Source: an uncultured Bryobacterales bacterium
GTDB lineage: Bacteria; Acidobacteriota; Terriglobia; Bryobacterales; UBA6623
Direction: 5' to 3'
DNA length: 64,000 bases
Assembly: GCA_951813605.1 (NCBI GenBank)
Contig: OX638379.1
Location: 496,001 to 560,000 of the forward strand
Shown: positions 37,715-45,460 of the stretch, in pieces
Position numbering within the stretch: position 1 is the first letter of the stretch
Layout of the letters: each line of letters begins with the position of its first letter
Notes under the pieces: generated by a model
Database searches by the model: none
What the model saw: the letters and a program-made list of their open reading frames with translations, nothing else
Told to the model about the DNA's origin: nothing
Translations under genes and position numbers: made by a program

Positions 37715-38638
37715 TCACGCCGTGATCTCGCGTGCGCCCGAAGACAGTCCGTTACCCTTGACCAGGCTCTTGCAGCGGCGTTGCTTGCCGTGCATGGTGG
37801 CAGCCAGCGCGCACATCTGCTGGATCGTATCCAGATCGCGAAAATTGTGCCGTCCGGCGAACTCGTTCACATAGCGGTCGAGGTGCTTGCAGCTCATCTT
37901 GTGGAATGTGCCGTAGTAGCCGCGTCCCAGCATCGATCAGAACGACTCCATGCCGTTGACGTGAGCCTTGCCCCTCACGTACTCGCCCGCGCTGTGTTTG
38001 ACGGACTCGTGATGCGCCAGGCTGCCGTACAGGCTGCCTTCGTCCGCGTACACCGGGGCGTCCGGATCGGGCGTCTCCCCGAGGATTCCTCCGACCGTGA
38101 CTTTGGTCACGCTCTCTACCGGCGTGGCTGCAGTCCTGTTGGAATTCCGGTCTTCCACTCCGACCACGGCTGTCTTGCCGACCGATCCACGCCCGGCCTT
38201 CAACTTCTTCGACTCGCGCTTGTTCCTCTCCTTGCCGCCGATGCAGACCTCGTCCATTGCCACCGGGCCGGAGAACCGCGCACCCCTCGCGCGCCATGTC
38301 TCGCGGATGCGATGCGCGAGGAACCAGGCCGTCTTCCGGGTCACGCCCAGGTCCCGGTGGATCTTCATGCTGGAGGTTTCCTTGAGCCCGGTCGAGAGCA
38401 GGTACAGGGCAATCGCCCAAGTCTGGAGACCGAGCTTGGAGTTGTGCATGAGCGTCCCGGTCTTGACCGAGAAGTCCTTGGGGCAGTCCCGGCAGCGGTA
38501 CGGCTGCGGCTTGCGCGTTGGTCGCTCCTGCACGTTCAGCGATCCGCAATCCGGACAGCATGCACCAGCAGGCCAGCGGTGCTTGACGAACCATTCCTCA
38601 GCCGTGGCATCGTCCGGGAATATGCGCGTGATGTCCAC
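37715..38638 (-). pseudogene. IS1595/ISXO2-like transposase with an internal stop
   Basis: Starts MDITRIFPDDATAEEWF with a zinc-ribbon, CCPDCGSLN ... YRCRDCPKDFSVKTGTLMHN, followed by the ISXO2 DDE(N/K) domain: GPVAMDEVCIGGKERNKR, with the first Asp, TKVTVGGILGE, APVYADEGSLYGSLAHHESV with the second Asp, and YVRGKAHVNGMESF. There the frame meets TGA at 37937 where relatives have Trp (ESFWSMLKRGY); the same frame continues SMLGRGYYGTFHKMSCKHLD then RYVNEFAGRHNFRDLDTIQQ to a stop at 37715. Unless the TGA is read through, the protein is truncated at 233 residues and lacks its last catalytic acid region. The element is therefore probably immobile. Confidence 0.85.
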
Positions 38639-38735
38639 CAGCGAAAGTCCTTTGCGTTCACGGCGCCTGGGTGCCTAGCGTGCCATTCTTATGTACTCAG
38701 TTCACCCAAAAGTGGGGCCGTGCGTGAAGCGGGTT

Positions 38736-38760
38736 TTGGGTAAACACGTATATAAGCCCC
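38736..38760. repeat. Right terminal inverted repeat of the IS1595-family element
   Basis: Reverse complement of the left repeat, ending TATAAGCCCC. Confidence 0.88.
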
Positions 38761-39062
38761 AAATTCTTGGGGTGTGGTGGGCGACGGACCGTATCGGGGG
38801 CTTCCGTACGAACCTCCGCGGCACCTATTTCAGCAAGTGGCCGATCTCCGGGCGGGCCGGGACCTTTGTAGGCGACGCGCACCAGATTTGGGACTGGTAC
38901 GCGGCAAAGCCGATCCGGGACAGATTCGAACTGTACTTCGCACTAGGCAACCTCCTTGACTCCGTGGATCCAAACCTCGGGGGCGATCGCCCCACGCTTT
39001 TCCGGGCCGACTTTGGCCGGACGATCCGCGGCGGGATTCGCTGGAACATCGGAGCGGAGTAA
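38761..39062 (+). pseudogene. C-terminal fragment of a TonB-dependent receptor
   Basis: The frame opens directly out of the element's right end, reads RTNLRGTYFSKWPISGRAGT, FELYFALGNLLDSVDPNLGG, then RADFGRTIRGGIRWNIGAE and stops at 39062. The terminal pattern GRTIRGGIRWNI is the last barrel strand with its aromatic residues. The N-terminal plug and most of the barrel are missing, so the piece cannot work. The fragment has no start of its own. Inference: truncated by the same event that left the IS1595 element here. Confidence 0.68.
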
Positions 39063-39138
39063 GTCTAATCGGTCGCAGAGTCAGCTGTGCCAACATAGAT
39101 GCAGGAATCGCGAGGTCCTCGCGACATCGCTGTAGGGA

Positions 39139-39630
39139 ATGCACTGGAACCGGACGATTCTCGGCGGTGGCTTGCTTGGTGGCGTGGTTGTTGCCGGGCT
39201 GATCATTGTCTACAACTGGGGCGCGACGCCACGGCTCGAGGGCGAGATAACCGGGGTGCGGACGCTCGGAATGGACGGCTCCAGTTCCGTAGCGATCGTC
39301 AATTTCGCGGCCTCGAACTCCTCGAACTACGAGCTGTGGATCAATCGTCGGGAACTAGCGATCATCGGCCAGGGGGGGCATCAGTTCGAAGGGCGCATCC
39401 TCAGCGTGTTCGACATCCAGCAGCTGTTCAAGTACTTTCCGGCGCTTGGCGGAATGCGTGACGAGCCCTTGATCGACAATCGGCATCTCGCTCCGGGCGA
39501 GGCGGTGCGGGGCCTTGTCGCGGCCCGATTCGAGGTGCCCAAGCACGAGCTGGACATACGCCAGGAGATCGTCTTCCGGACGGTGGATAACAAGAATCGC
39601 AAGACCGCTCTGCGCTTGGAGTCGCAATGA
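39139..39630 (+). CDS. Membrane-anchored protein of unknown function
   Basis: 163 residues: one N-terminal membrane segment (TILGGGLLGGVVVAGLIIVY) and a beta-rich soluble part facing the periplasm, with FAASNSSNYELWINRRELAI and RHLAPGEAVRGLVAARFEVP, a late-embryogenesis/Ig-like appearance. I do not recognise a named family. ATG at 39139. It ends 12 bases before the NifU-like gene, so the two may be co-transcribed, but nothing in the sequence ties their functions. Confidence 0.65.
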   Translation: MHWNRTILGGGLLGGVVVAGLIIVYNWGATPRLEGEITGVRTLGMDGSSSVAIVNFAASNSSNYELWINRRELAIIGQGGHQFEGRILSVFDIQQLFKYFPALGGMRDEPLIDNRHLAPGEAVRGLVAARFEVPKHELDIRQEIVFRTVDNKNRKTALRLESQ

Positions 39631-39642
39631 GCGCCGGCAACC

Positions 39643-40005
39643 GTGTATAGCGAAATTCTTCTCGACCACCTCAGGAACCCGCGTCGCGCGGGACACTTGG
39701 ACCCGCCGGCGGTGACCGTCAAGGTCGAGAACCCGATTTGCGGAGACATCATGGTGGTTTCGGCGCAGGTCGAAGGCAACGTGATCCGCGACGTTCGGTT
39801 CAAAGCCCGTGGATGCACGGCTTCCATCGCGGCCGGCTCGGCCCTTACCGATCTGCTGATCGGTCGCCGCGTCGAGGATCTGGCGACGCTTGCCCCGGAC
39901 CGCGTGGAAGTCGCGCTGGGGGGCCTGCCCAACGAGTCCAAGCATGCAGCGAGGCTGGCTAGCGACGCGGCCAATGCCTTGGTCAAGCGACTCAGCGCAC
40001 CATAG
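39643..40005 (+). CDS. NifU/IscU-like iron-sulfur scaffold protein
   Basis: IscU-type scaffolds assemble Fe-S clusters on three cysteines. This 120-residue protein keeps two: NPICGDIMVVSAQV and ARGCTASIAAGSALTDLLIG. At the third position (usually HCSMLAEDA) it has SKHAARLASDAANALV, an Ala instead of Cys. The LGGLP-x3-H-A-A-x-L-A-x-D-A form occurs in a group of IscU-like proteins, so it may be a sub-family trait. Starts with GTG at 39643, and there is no cysteine desulfurase nearby. A working cluster-transfer role is likely but unproven. Confidence 0.85.
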   Translation: MYSEILLDHLRNPRRAGHLDPPAVTVKVENPICGDIMVVSAQVEGNVIRDVRFKARGCTASIAAGSALTDLLIGRRVEDLATLAPDRVEVALGGLPNESKHAARLASDAANALVKRLSAP

Positions 40006-40463
40006 CGACTCGCTCCGACAATCGGGAGCGCGATCCGCGGGCCTGTGCATAGCAAGCTGTCGGGGCCGCATGCCTCTTCACAGCCATACTTGCCCTCTAG
40101 GACTTGATAGCTCTTGCGGTGCCGGCTACATGCGTCATGGGCCCTTGGATGCCTAGCTCGGGATCGGGGTCCTTCAATGCCTGCTGGCTTCATCCAGTCT
40201 GTCTGCAGGCCATCCCCAGATCTAGTGCTGGCGAGCGACCACAGGCGAAGGAGCGGACTTGGCGTCATCGACCGACCGCTGTCGCTTGCCTTTCGAAGTC
40301 AATGCGACGGCACGTCCCAATACCGCGACGCGAAGGAGCTGCCCGCATTTCGCAGAGAATGCCCGGAGATTCCGCGCGGCGGATTCGTGCCGCACAAAGG
40401 AGCTGTATTCACGTGGCTTGCATCAGGCGTTATGGTCGCCCCGAGTGGACGGTCCTCGGGCTC
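40006..40463. other. Intergenic stretch, no gene recognised
   Basis: Between the NifU-like gene and the left end of the IS1380-family element. Open frames exist on both strands but none resembles a protein I know. Confidence 0.45.
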
Positions 40464-40495
40464 CCCTAGCCCGGATTTCTCACGAGGGGTAGGGT

Positions 40496-40566
40496 ATAAG
40501 GCCGTGTCTTGTGGTATAATCGGTTTATTATGAACAATTTACCACGTAACAGGACGACGGCCTTAT
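40496..40566. repeat. Nested inverted repeats over the IS1380 transposase start
   Basis: ATAAGGCCGT (40496-40505) is the exact reverse complement of ACGGCCTTAT (40557-40566), which includes the first two bases of the start codon. Inside it, GTGGTA (40511-40516) is the reverse complement of TACCAC (40540-40545). The outer left arm lies upstream of the promoter's start point, so only RNA entering from outside can form the outer stem. Confidence 0.8.
40512..40520 (+). promoter_or_regulatory. Extended -10 promoter of the IS1380 transposase
   Basis: TGG followed by the consensus TATAAT at 40515-40520 is an extended -10 element (TGnTATAAT). The -35 at the 17-base spacing (GGGTAT) is poor, as extended -10 promoters tolerate. 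Transcription would begin near 40527, giving a leader of about 38 bases before the ATG at 40565. Confidence 0.55.
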
Positions 40567-41968
40567 GACGACAGAGTGTAGCACAGCACGCTTGGAGTTC
40601 GCAGGCTTGCGAAGGCAGCGTGTAGTCGGTCGGTTTGACGGCGGGGAACTGGGGTCGGATGGCGGCGGGCTGCTGCTGCGCGAGCTGGCGCTGCGGACGG
40701 GGCTGTTCCGGCGGTTGAGTGCGTGTTTCCGGGATCACCGCGACCCGCGGCGGACGCAGCATGCGCTGGAAGTGCTGCTGGCAGCGCGCGTGCTGGGGCT
40801 GGCGCTGGGCTATGAGGATTTGAACGATCACGACACGTTGCGCCAGAGCAGGCTGTGGTCATTGCTGTGCGGGGCGGCGGGCCGCGGGCGGCGCCGGGCG
40901 AGCTGGGCGAGCTGGCCGCCGGGCAAGAGCACGCTGAACCGCCTGGAGCTGACGGGGGCGGCGCTGGGCCCCGGGGAACGCTGCAAGAAGATCGTGGCCG
41001 ACACGGCGCGGCTGGACGCCCTGCTGGCGGACCTGTTCCTGGACTGGCACGGCGCGCAGCCGGAGCGCATCGTGCTGGACGTGGACGCGACGGATGACCC
41101 GCTGCATGGCCGGCAGGAAGGCCGCTTCTTCCATGGGTACTGCCGCAGCTACTGTTACTTGCCGCTGTACATCTTCTGCGGCCAGCAGCTGCTGGGGGCG
41201 CGCCTGCGGACGGCGGACCGCGACGCGGCGGAGGGCACGGTGCAGGAGCTGGAACGCATCGCGGGGCGCATCCGGGAGCGCTGGCCGGGGGTGGAGATCC
41301 GGCTGCGCGGGGACAGCGGGTTCTGCCGCGAGGAATTGCTGGCCTGGTGCGAGGCGCAGGGAGTGGAGCATGTGCTGGGAATCGCGCAGAATGCGCGCTT
41401 GAAGCGGAGCCTGGCCCCGGCGATGGAGCGCGCCCGGCAGGCATGCGAGCGGACGGGGCAGGCGGCGCGGGTGTTCCAGGACTTCCGCTACCGGACGCTG
41501 GACAGCTGGAGCCGCGAGCGGCGCCTGATCGGCAAGGCAGAGCATTTGCCGCGGGGGGCCAGCCCGCGTTTCGTGGTGACGTCGCTGGGGGCCGGGCGGA
41601 TGGCGGCGCGCACGCTGTACGAGCAGGTGTACTGCGCGCGGGGCGACATGGAGAACCGCATCAAGGAACAGCAGCTGGCGCTGTTCGCGGATCGCACCTC
41701 GGCGCACACCATGCGGGCCAACCAGCTGCGCCTGTATTTCGCCTCGTTCGCTTATGCGCTGCTGGAGTTGCTGCGGCGCCGGGGCCTGCGGGGCACGCGG
41801 CTGGCGCGGGCGCCATGCGGCACGATCCGCCTGCAGCTGCTCAAGATCGGCGTGCGGATCCGGGTCAGCGCGCGGGCCGTGCGGCTGTCGTTCGACGAGG
41901 GCTTCCCGGAAGCGGGCCTCTTCGGGCAGGTGCTGGCCCGTCTCCAGAGCCTGCCCCTGCGCTGCTAG
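40565..41968 (+). CDS. IS1380-family transposase
   Basis: 467 residues, DDE-type. Opening RFDGGELGSDGGGLLLRELA and RDPRRTQHALEVLLAARVLG are family-typical. The first catalytic Asp is in ERIVLDVDATDDPLHGRQEG, the second region in IRLRGDSGFCREELLAWCEA, and the last acid in CARGDMENRIKEQQLALFAD. LRLYFASFAYALLELLRRRG follows near the C-terminus. The frame is intact and very GC-rich (poly-Leu/Arg codons CTG and CGG/CGC dominate), unlike neighbouring genes, consistent with a recent arrival. AGGA lies ten bases before the ATG. Confidence 0.93.
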   Translation: MTTECSTARLEFAGLRRQRVVGRFDGGELGSDGGGLLLRELALRTGLFRRLSACFRDHRDPRRTQHALEVLLAARVLGLALGYEDLNDHDTLRQSRLWSLLCGAAGRGRRRASWASWPPGKSTLNRLELTGAALGPGERCKKIVADTARLDALLADLFLDWHGAQPERIVLDVDATDDPLHGRQEGRFFHGYCRSYCYLPLYIFCGQQLLGARLRTADRDAAEGTVQELERIAGRIRERWPGVEIRLRGDSGFCREELLAWCEAQGVEHVLGIAQNARLKRSLAPAMERARQACERTGQAARVFQDFRYRTLDSWSRERRLIGKAEHLPRGASPRFVVTSLGAGRMAARTLYEQVYCARGDMENRIKEQQLALFADRTSAHTMRANQLRLYFASFAYALLELLRRRGLRGTRLARAPCGTIRLQLLKIGVRIRVSARAVRLSFDEGFPEAGLFGQVLARLQSLPLRC

Positions 41969-42305
41969 CCGCGGCACTGCAGCCATCGTCTCGAGCCCCG
42001 TCGGAGGTCAGCGGGACCACTGCGTCGGCAGGCCGGGAGGCAAGACAAAACGGACCCCGGCAACCGCGGATCTGGCGACCCTTGCCCGGCCTCTGCCCGG
42101 ATCCAGCACGCCACGCAACATTGCCAGGCTATCCAACCACCCCAAATGGACAAAACGCCTCCAAATCCAAAACTCTTGAGAAGGTCGGGCTAGAGTTGAT
42201 TCCGCGGCACCTGCCATGATCGCGAGCGCCGCATCATGCTCCTCGGTTTGATGCAACGCAGCCCCTCCGCTGGAGAAATCGCTCCGGCATGAGCCCCGCC
42301 AGCTG

Positions 42306-43643
42306 CTAATTGGGATTCTTGCGTTCCCGGAAGATGGCCACGAATAGCGCCAGGACCAGCGCGGAAAGCGCCGCCGGAAGGCCCCAGATCGCCTGCCAGT
42401 TGATGAGGCCCTGAGCGCGGAGCAGTTTCTCGGATTGCTCCTTGCGAACCGATGCGACTTCTTCGGCGCTCGCTCCTGACTCTTCCAAGCGCGCCAGCTC
42501 GGAGCCAAGCTGCTGCACCTCGGCGCTCAAGTCGCGTGATTCTTGAGGAGTGTTCCGCTCTTCCCAGACCCCGGCGACGCGCGCCCCGATCAGCATCCCC
42601 AGGCCCAGCGTAAAGAGCACGAGCATGCCCTGGGCCTGCGCGCGGATCTCTTTCCTAGCCGACATATCGGTGTAGATCTGGCCAGTGACGAAGAGGAAGT
42701 CGTAGCAGATGCCGTGGAGTATGATGCCGCCGTACATCATCCAGATCACCGAGTCCGGGGTGCCCAGAGCGAACAGCGCATAGCGCAGAACCCACGCGAG
42801 CATGCCCACGGCCAGCATCCACTTCACGCCCAGCCGACGGAAGAAGAGCGGCATGAGCAGCATGAAAACGATCTCGGAAATCTGGCCGTAGCTCATTGCC
42901 TGCGTCACGTCGCTGATACCCGCCAGCTGGACCGCCTTGGCAGCCAACTGGAAGTAAAAGGCCAACGGGATGCATATCAGGAAGGTGCTCAGGATAAAGA
43001 CCGAGAACGACGGCTTACGGAAGAGCTCGAAGGCGTCGGCTCCCGCTAGCTCCCGCCACGAAGTGCGTGTCCCCTTGGACGGCGGCGGAGTGTGCGGGAG
43101 CGTGAGGCAGTAGAGCCCCATCAAGATCCCGGCCGCGCCGGTCAGCTGGAACATCTCGAGCCGATCGCCCCACCCGATCCAAGCCAGCGCGAAGCCCGCA
43201 ACGATCCACCCGATCGTCCCGAAAACGCGAATCAGCGGGAATTGCTCTTTCGAGTCCGTCACATGGTGCAGCGCGAGGGCGTTCGTCAGTGCCAAGGTCG
43301 GGAAATAGCAGAGTGTGTGCCCGAGGAAGACAAGGTTGATTGTCGAAGGTGCGGACGGCGCTGCCGGGTCCATCAGGCCTGCCGCGAGAATCATGAAGGC
43401 GCCCGCAAGGATATGCAGAGCGCACAGGATCTTCTCTGTTGCGAAGAACCGATCCGCCACCATGCCGACGAAGAACGGCGAGATCATGCACGCGAGCGGG
43501 CCGACGGCGTAGGTCCATCCGAGATCGCTGCCGCTGAAACCGATCTTGACCAGGTACAGCGGCGCGCCGACGTACCACGCACCCCAGACGAAGAACTGGA
43601 GAAACATCATCGCGGCGAGGCGCGCTCCAATGCTGCCGAGCAT
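42306..43643 (-). CDS. MFS nucleoside permease
   Basis: Twelve-segment major-facilitator protein of 445 residues of the nucleoside:H+ symporter (NupG/XapB) type: LQFFVWGAWYVGAPLYLVKI, then GPLACMISPFFVGMVADRFF, FPTLALTNALALHHV, and CYDFLFVTGQIYTDMSARKE, the typical nucleoside-permease motif. It imports purine or pyrimidine nucleosides with protons. An insert of about 60 charged residues (STRUCT-free helix EVQQLGSELARLEESG) lies before the last membrane segment; that insert is common in Acidobacteria and Planctomycetes versions. It diverges from recX, with 26 bases between the starts. Confidence 0.9.
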   Translation of the reverse strand: MLGSIGARLAAMMFLQFFVWGAWYVGAPLYLVKIGFSGSDLGWTYAVGPLACMISPFFVGMVADRFFATEKILCALHILAGAFMILAAGLMDPAAPSAPSTINLVFLGHTLCYFPTLALTNALALHHVTDSKEQFPLIRVFGTIGWIVAGFALAWIGWGDRLEMFQLTGAAGILMGLYCLTLPHTPPPSKGTRTSWRELAGADAFELFRKPSFSVFILSTFLICIPLAFYFQLAAKAVQLAGISDVTQAMSYGQISEIVFMLLMPLFFRRLGVKWMLAVGMLAWVLRYALFALGTPDSVIWMMYGGIILHGICYDFLFVTGQIYTDMSARKEIRAQAQGMLVLFTLGLGMLIGARVAGVWEERNTPQESRDLSAEVQQLGSELARLEESGASAEEVASVRKEQSEKLLRAQGLINWQAIWGLPAALSALVLALFVAIFRERKNPN

Positions 43644-43669
43644 CGCCCTATCGTAACTGGCCTAAGATA

Positions 43670-44230
43670 ATGCCGATGGCTCGTGCTCCCAAAGCCGGCA
43701 GCAGGCTCGCGGGCGAAGCGCTGTACGAGTACGCGCTGCGTGCTCTCGCGCGCCGCTCGCACACGTCGGACGAGTTGCAGGCCAAGCTGCACCGGCGATG
43801 CGCTTCCGAGGAGGATGTGGAAGGGATCCTGTCGAGGCTCCGTAGTCACGGCTATCTTGACGACGAGCGGGTTGCCGAGTCGCACTCGGCATTCCGGCGG
43901 GACGTCGCCCTTGTCGGGCAGAAGCGAGTGCTTGTCGAATTGCGGCGTCGCGGCGTCGCGGCGTCGCTGGCCGAGCGCGCCGTTGCGGAGGCTTACGGCG
44001 AGTCGGACGAATCAGAGATTGCCCTAGAATTCCTGCGACGGAAGCTCGGTTCGCGTTTCCGCCAGACGCGCATCCAAGCGCCCAAGGAGATACTTCGGCT
44101 GTACCGCGCCTTGGTCCGTGCGGGCTTCCGGCCGTCTGCCATCGACAGCGCACTGCGCGCAGTGTCTTCCAATGATGGATTGCTGGACCAACTCTATGAG
44201 GCGACCGCGGCGGCTGACCCGTTTGAGTGA
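43670..44230 (+). CDS. recX: Regulatory protein RecX
   Basis: RecX limits RecA filaments. The 186 residues contain the tandem three-helix repeats: LYEYALRALARRSHTSDELQ, LRSHGYLDDERVAESHSAFR, KRVLVELRRRGVAASLAERA and LYRALVRAGFRPSAIDSALR. Start ATG at 43670 or at the second ATG at 43676. recA is not in the window. It is followed 69 bases later by anmK on the same strand. Confidence 0.92.
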   Translation: MPMARAPKAGSRLAGEALYEYALRALARRSHTSDELQAKLHRRCASEEDVEGILSRLRSHGYLDDERVAESHSAFRRDVALVGQKRVLVELRRRGVAASLAERAVAEAYGESDESEIALEFLRRKLGSRFRQTRIQAPKEILRLYRALVRAGFRPSAIDSALRAVSSNDGLLDQLYEATAAADPFE

Positions 44231-44299
44231 ATCCGATCCCGGCGCGTCCCGGCCGTCGGGAGGCTTCGGCAATTGGCGAGTCGCTAGCTGGAAGGAATA

Positions 44300-45460
44300 A
44301 TGCTCGTTGCGGGAATCATGAGCGGGACATCGGTCGATGCCATCGATGTCGCGCTCGTCGAGATCAGCGGAGCCGGATCCTCCTTGGTAGTCCAACTTGT
44401 ATGTTTTGAAGAGATCCCCTTCCCGGAGGGAGTGCGAGAGGAGGTGCTGGGCGTGTCCAATGCGGTCGTCGCCACCTCTCGAATCAGCCAGCTCAACTTC
44501 ATGCTCGGTCGGTTGTTCGGTGAGGCGGTGCTCGAAACTTGCGGGCGCTCCGGGGTTACCGTTCAGGAACTGGATCTCGTGGGATCGCACGGCCAGACCA
44601 TCTATCACCAAGCCGCCCCGACACGGCTGCGCGGCTTCCAGGTGTCCAGCACGATGCAGATTGGCGAGCCCGCTTGCATCGCCCTTGTCGTCGGGAAGCC
44701 CGTAGTTGCCGACTTCCGTCCAGCGGACGTTGCAGCCGGAGGGCATGGCGCTCCTCTTGTCCCGTTCTTGGACTTCGTGCTGTTTCGGGATCCGAAGATC
44801 AATCGCGTCGCCCTCAACATTGGGGGCATTGCCAACCTCACCGCCATACCGGCCGCCGCCGGAAGTGAAGCGGTGTTCGCCTTCGACACCGGTCCGGGCA
44901 ACATGGTCATCGACCAGCTGGTGCAGCGCTTCTCTGACGGCGCGGAACGATTCGACCGAGACGGGCGAATAGCTGCGAGAGGTGCCGTAGACGAGTTGCT
45001 GCTCGCTGACTTGCTGGAAGATCCCTACTACGCGCAACCGCCGCCCAAGAGCACTGGCCGGGAACTGTTCGGAGAAGAATTCGCAACGATGTTGCAAGAG
45101 CAAGGCCTCGCGCGCGAATCGCTTGTCGCCACGGCGACCGAACTGACGGCACGGTCGATCCTGCTTGCCATCGAACGCTTCGTGCTGCCGACAATGCCTG
45201 TCGACGAACTGCTAGTTTCCGGCGGGGGATGGCGCAATCCAGCCATCATCCAACCCATCCGCGAAGGCCTGGCACATACCCGGGTCCAGTCAACCGACCA
45301 GAACGGCATCGACAGCGACGCCAAGGAGGCGATCGCTTTCGCTGTCCTCGCGTATGAGACATTCCACGGGCGGCCAGCCAACCTGCCGTCGGCTACGGGA
45401 GCGGACCATCCGACAATCCTCGGCAAGATCGTCCCGGGTGTGGGGAGGTGTCCGCACTAA
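44300..45460 (+). CDS. anmK: Anhydro-N-acetylmuramic acid kinase
   Basis: Phosphorylates and opens 1,6-anhydro-MurNAc during cell-wall recycling. MLVAGIMSGTSVDAIDVALV has the ATP/glycine loop, DLVGSHGQTIYHQA the catalytic histidine, NIGGIANLTAIPA and FDTGPGNMVIDQLVQRFSDG the sugar/nucleotide site, and LLVSGGGWRNPAIIQPIREG the adenosine motif; 386 residues is normal. A GGAAGGA three bases from the ATG is an excellent ribosome site. Its stop overlaps the convergent DUF1592 gene by four bases. NagA at 60 kb would continue amino-sugar salvage. Confidence 0.96.
   Translation: MLVAGIMSGTSVDAIDVALVEISGAGSSLVVQLVCFEEIPFPEGVREEVLGVSNAVVATSRISQLNFMLGRLFGEAVLETCGRSGVTVQELDLVGSHGQTIYHQAAPTRLRGFQVSSTMQIGEPACIALVVGKPVVADFRPADVAAGGHGAPLVPFLDFVLFRDPKINRVALNIGGIANLTAIPAAAGSEAVFAFDTGPGNMVIDQLVQRFSDGAERFDRDGRIAARGAVDELLLADLLEDPYYAQPPPKSTGRELFGEEFATMLQEQGLARESLVATATELTARSILLAIERFVLPTMPVDELLVSGGGWRNPAIIQPIREGLAHTRVQSTDQNGIDSDAKEAIAFAVLAYETFHGRPANLPSATGADHPTILGKIVPGVGRCPH

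Larger units (their letters stand above)
37290..38760 (-). mobile_element. IS1595-family (ISXO2-like) insertion sequence, 1.47 kb
   Basis: Both ends carry the same terminal inverted repeat, GGGGCTTATATACGTG extending to a perfect match of 25 bases, then looser. Inside are a transposase with an internal stop and a small accessory ORF. The eight-base flanks (ATATTGTT left, AAATTCTT right) match at six of eight positions, so no clean target duplication is visible. The element is bordered on the left by an FG-GAP remnant and on the right by a TonB-receptor remnant. These are unrelated genes, so a deletion or recombination has occurred at it. Confidence 0.88.
40464..42195 (+). mobile_element. IS1380-family insertion sequence
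   Basis: Bounded by imperfect inverted ends: left CCCTAGCCCGGATTTCTCAC, right reverse complement CTCTAGCCCGACCTTCTCAA, matching at about 18 of 23 positions. It holds one intact transposase and, in its leader, an extended -10 promoter and nested inverted repeats. Boundaries are good to a few bases. I see no target-site duplication at either edge. Confidence 0.82.

Noticed and set aside
34791-37939. TGA read as tryptophan (two TGA codons at Trp positions, in the ThuA remnant and the IS1595 transposase)
   Set aside because: Both genes have further damage (a frameshift and a TAG, or broken flanks), TGA ends many intact genes in the window, and intact genes use TGG for Trp.
37282-38768. Target duplication of the IS1595 element (ATATTGTT / AAATTCTT)
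   Set aside because: Only six of eight bases agree and the two flanking genes differ, so a simple insertion is not supported.
40864-41986. Very long minus-strand frames opposite the IS1380 transposase
   Set aside because: They are Arg/Pro/Ala-rich shadows of the GC-rich transposase gene with no start signals.
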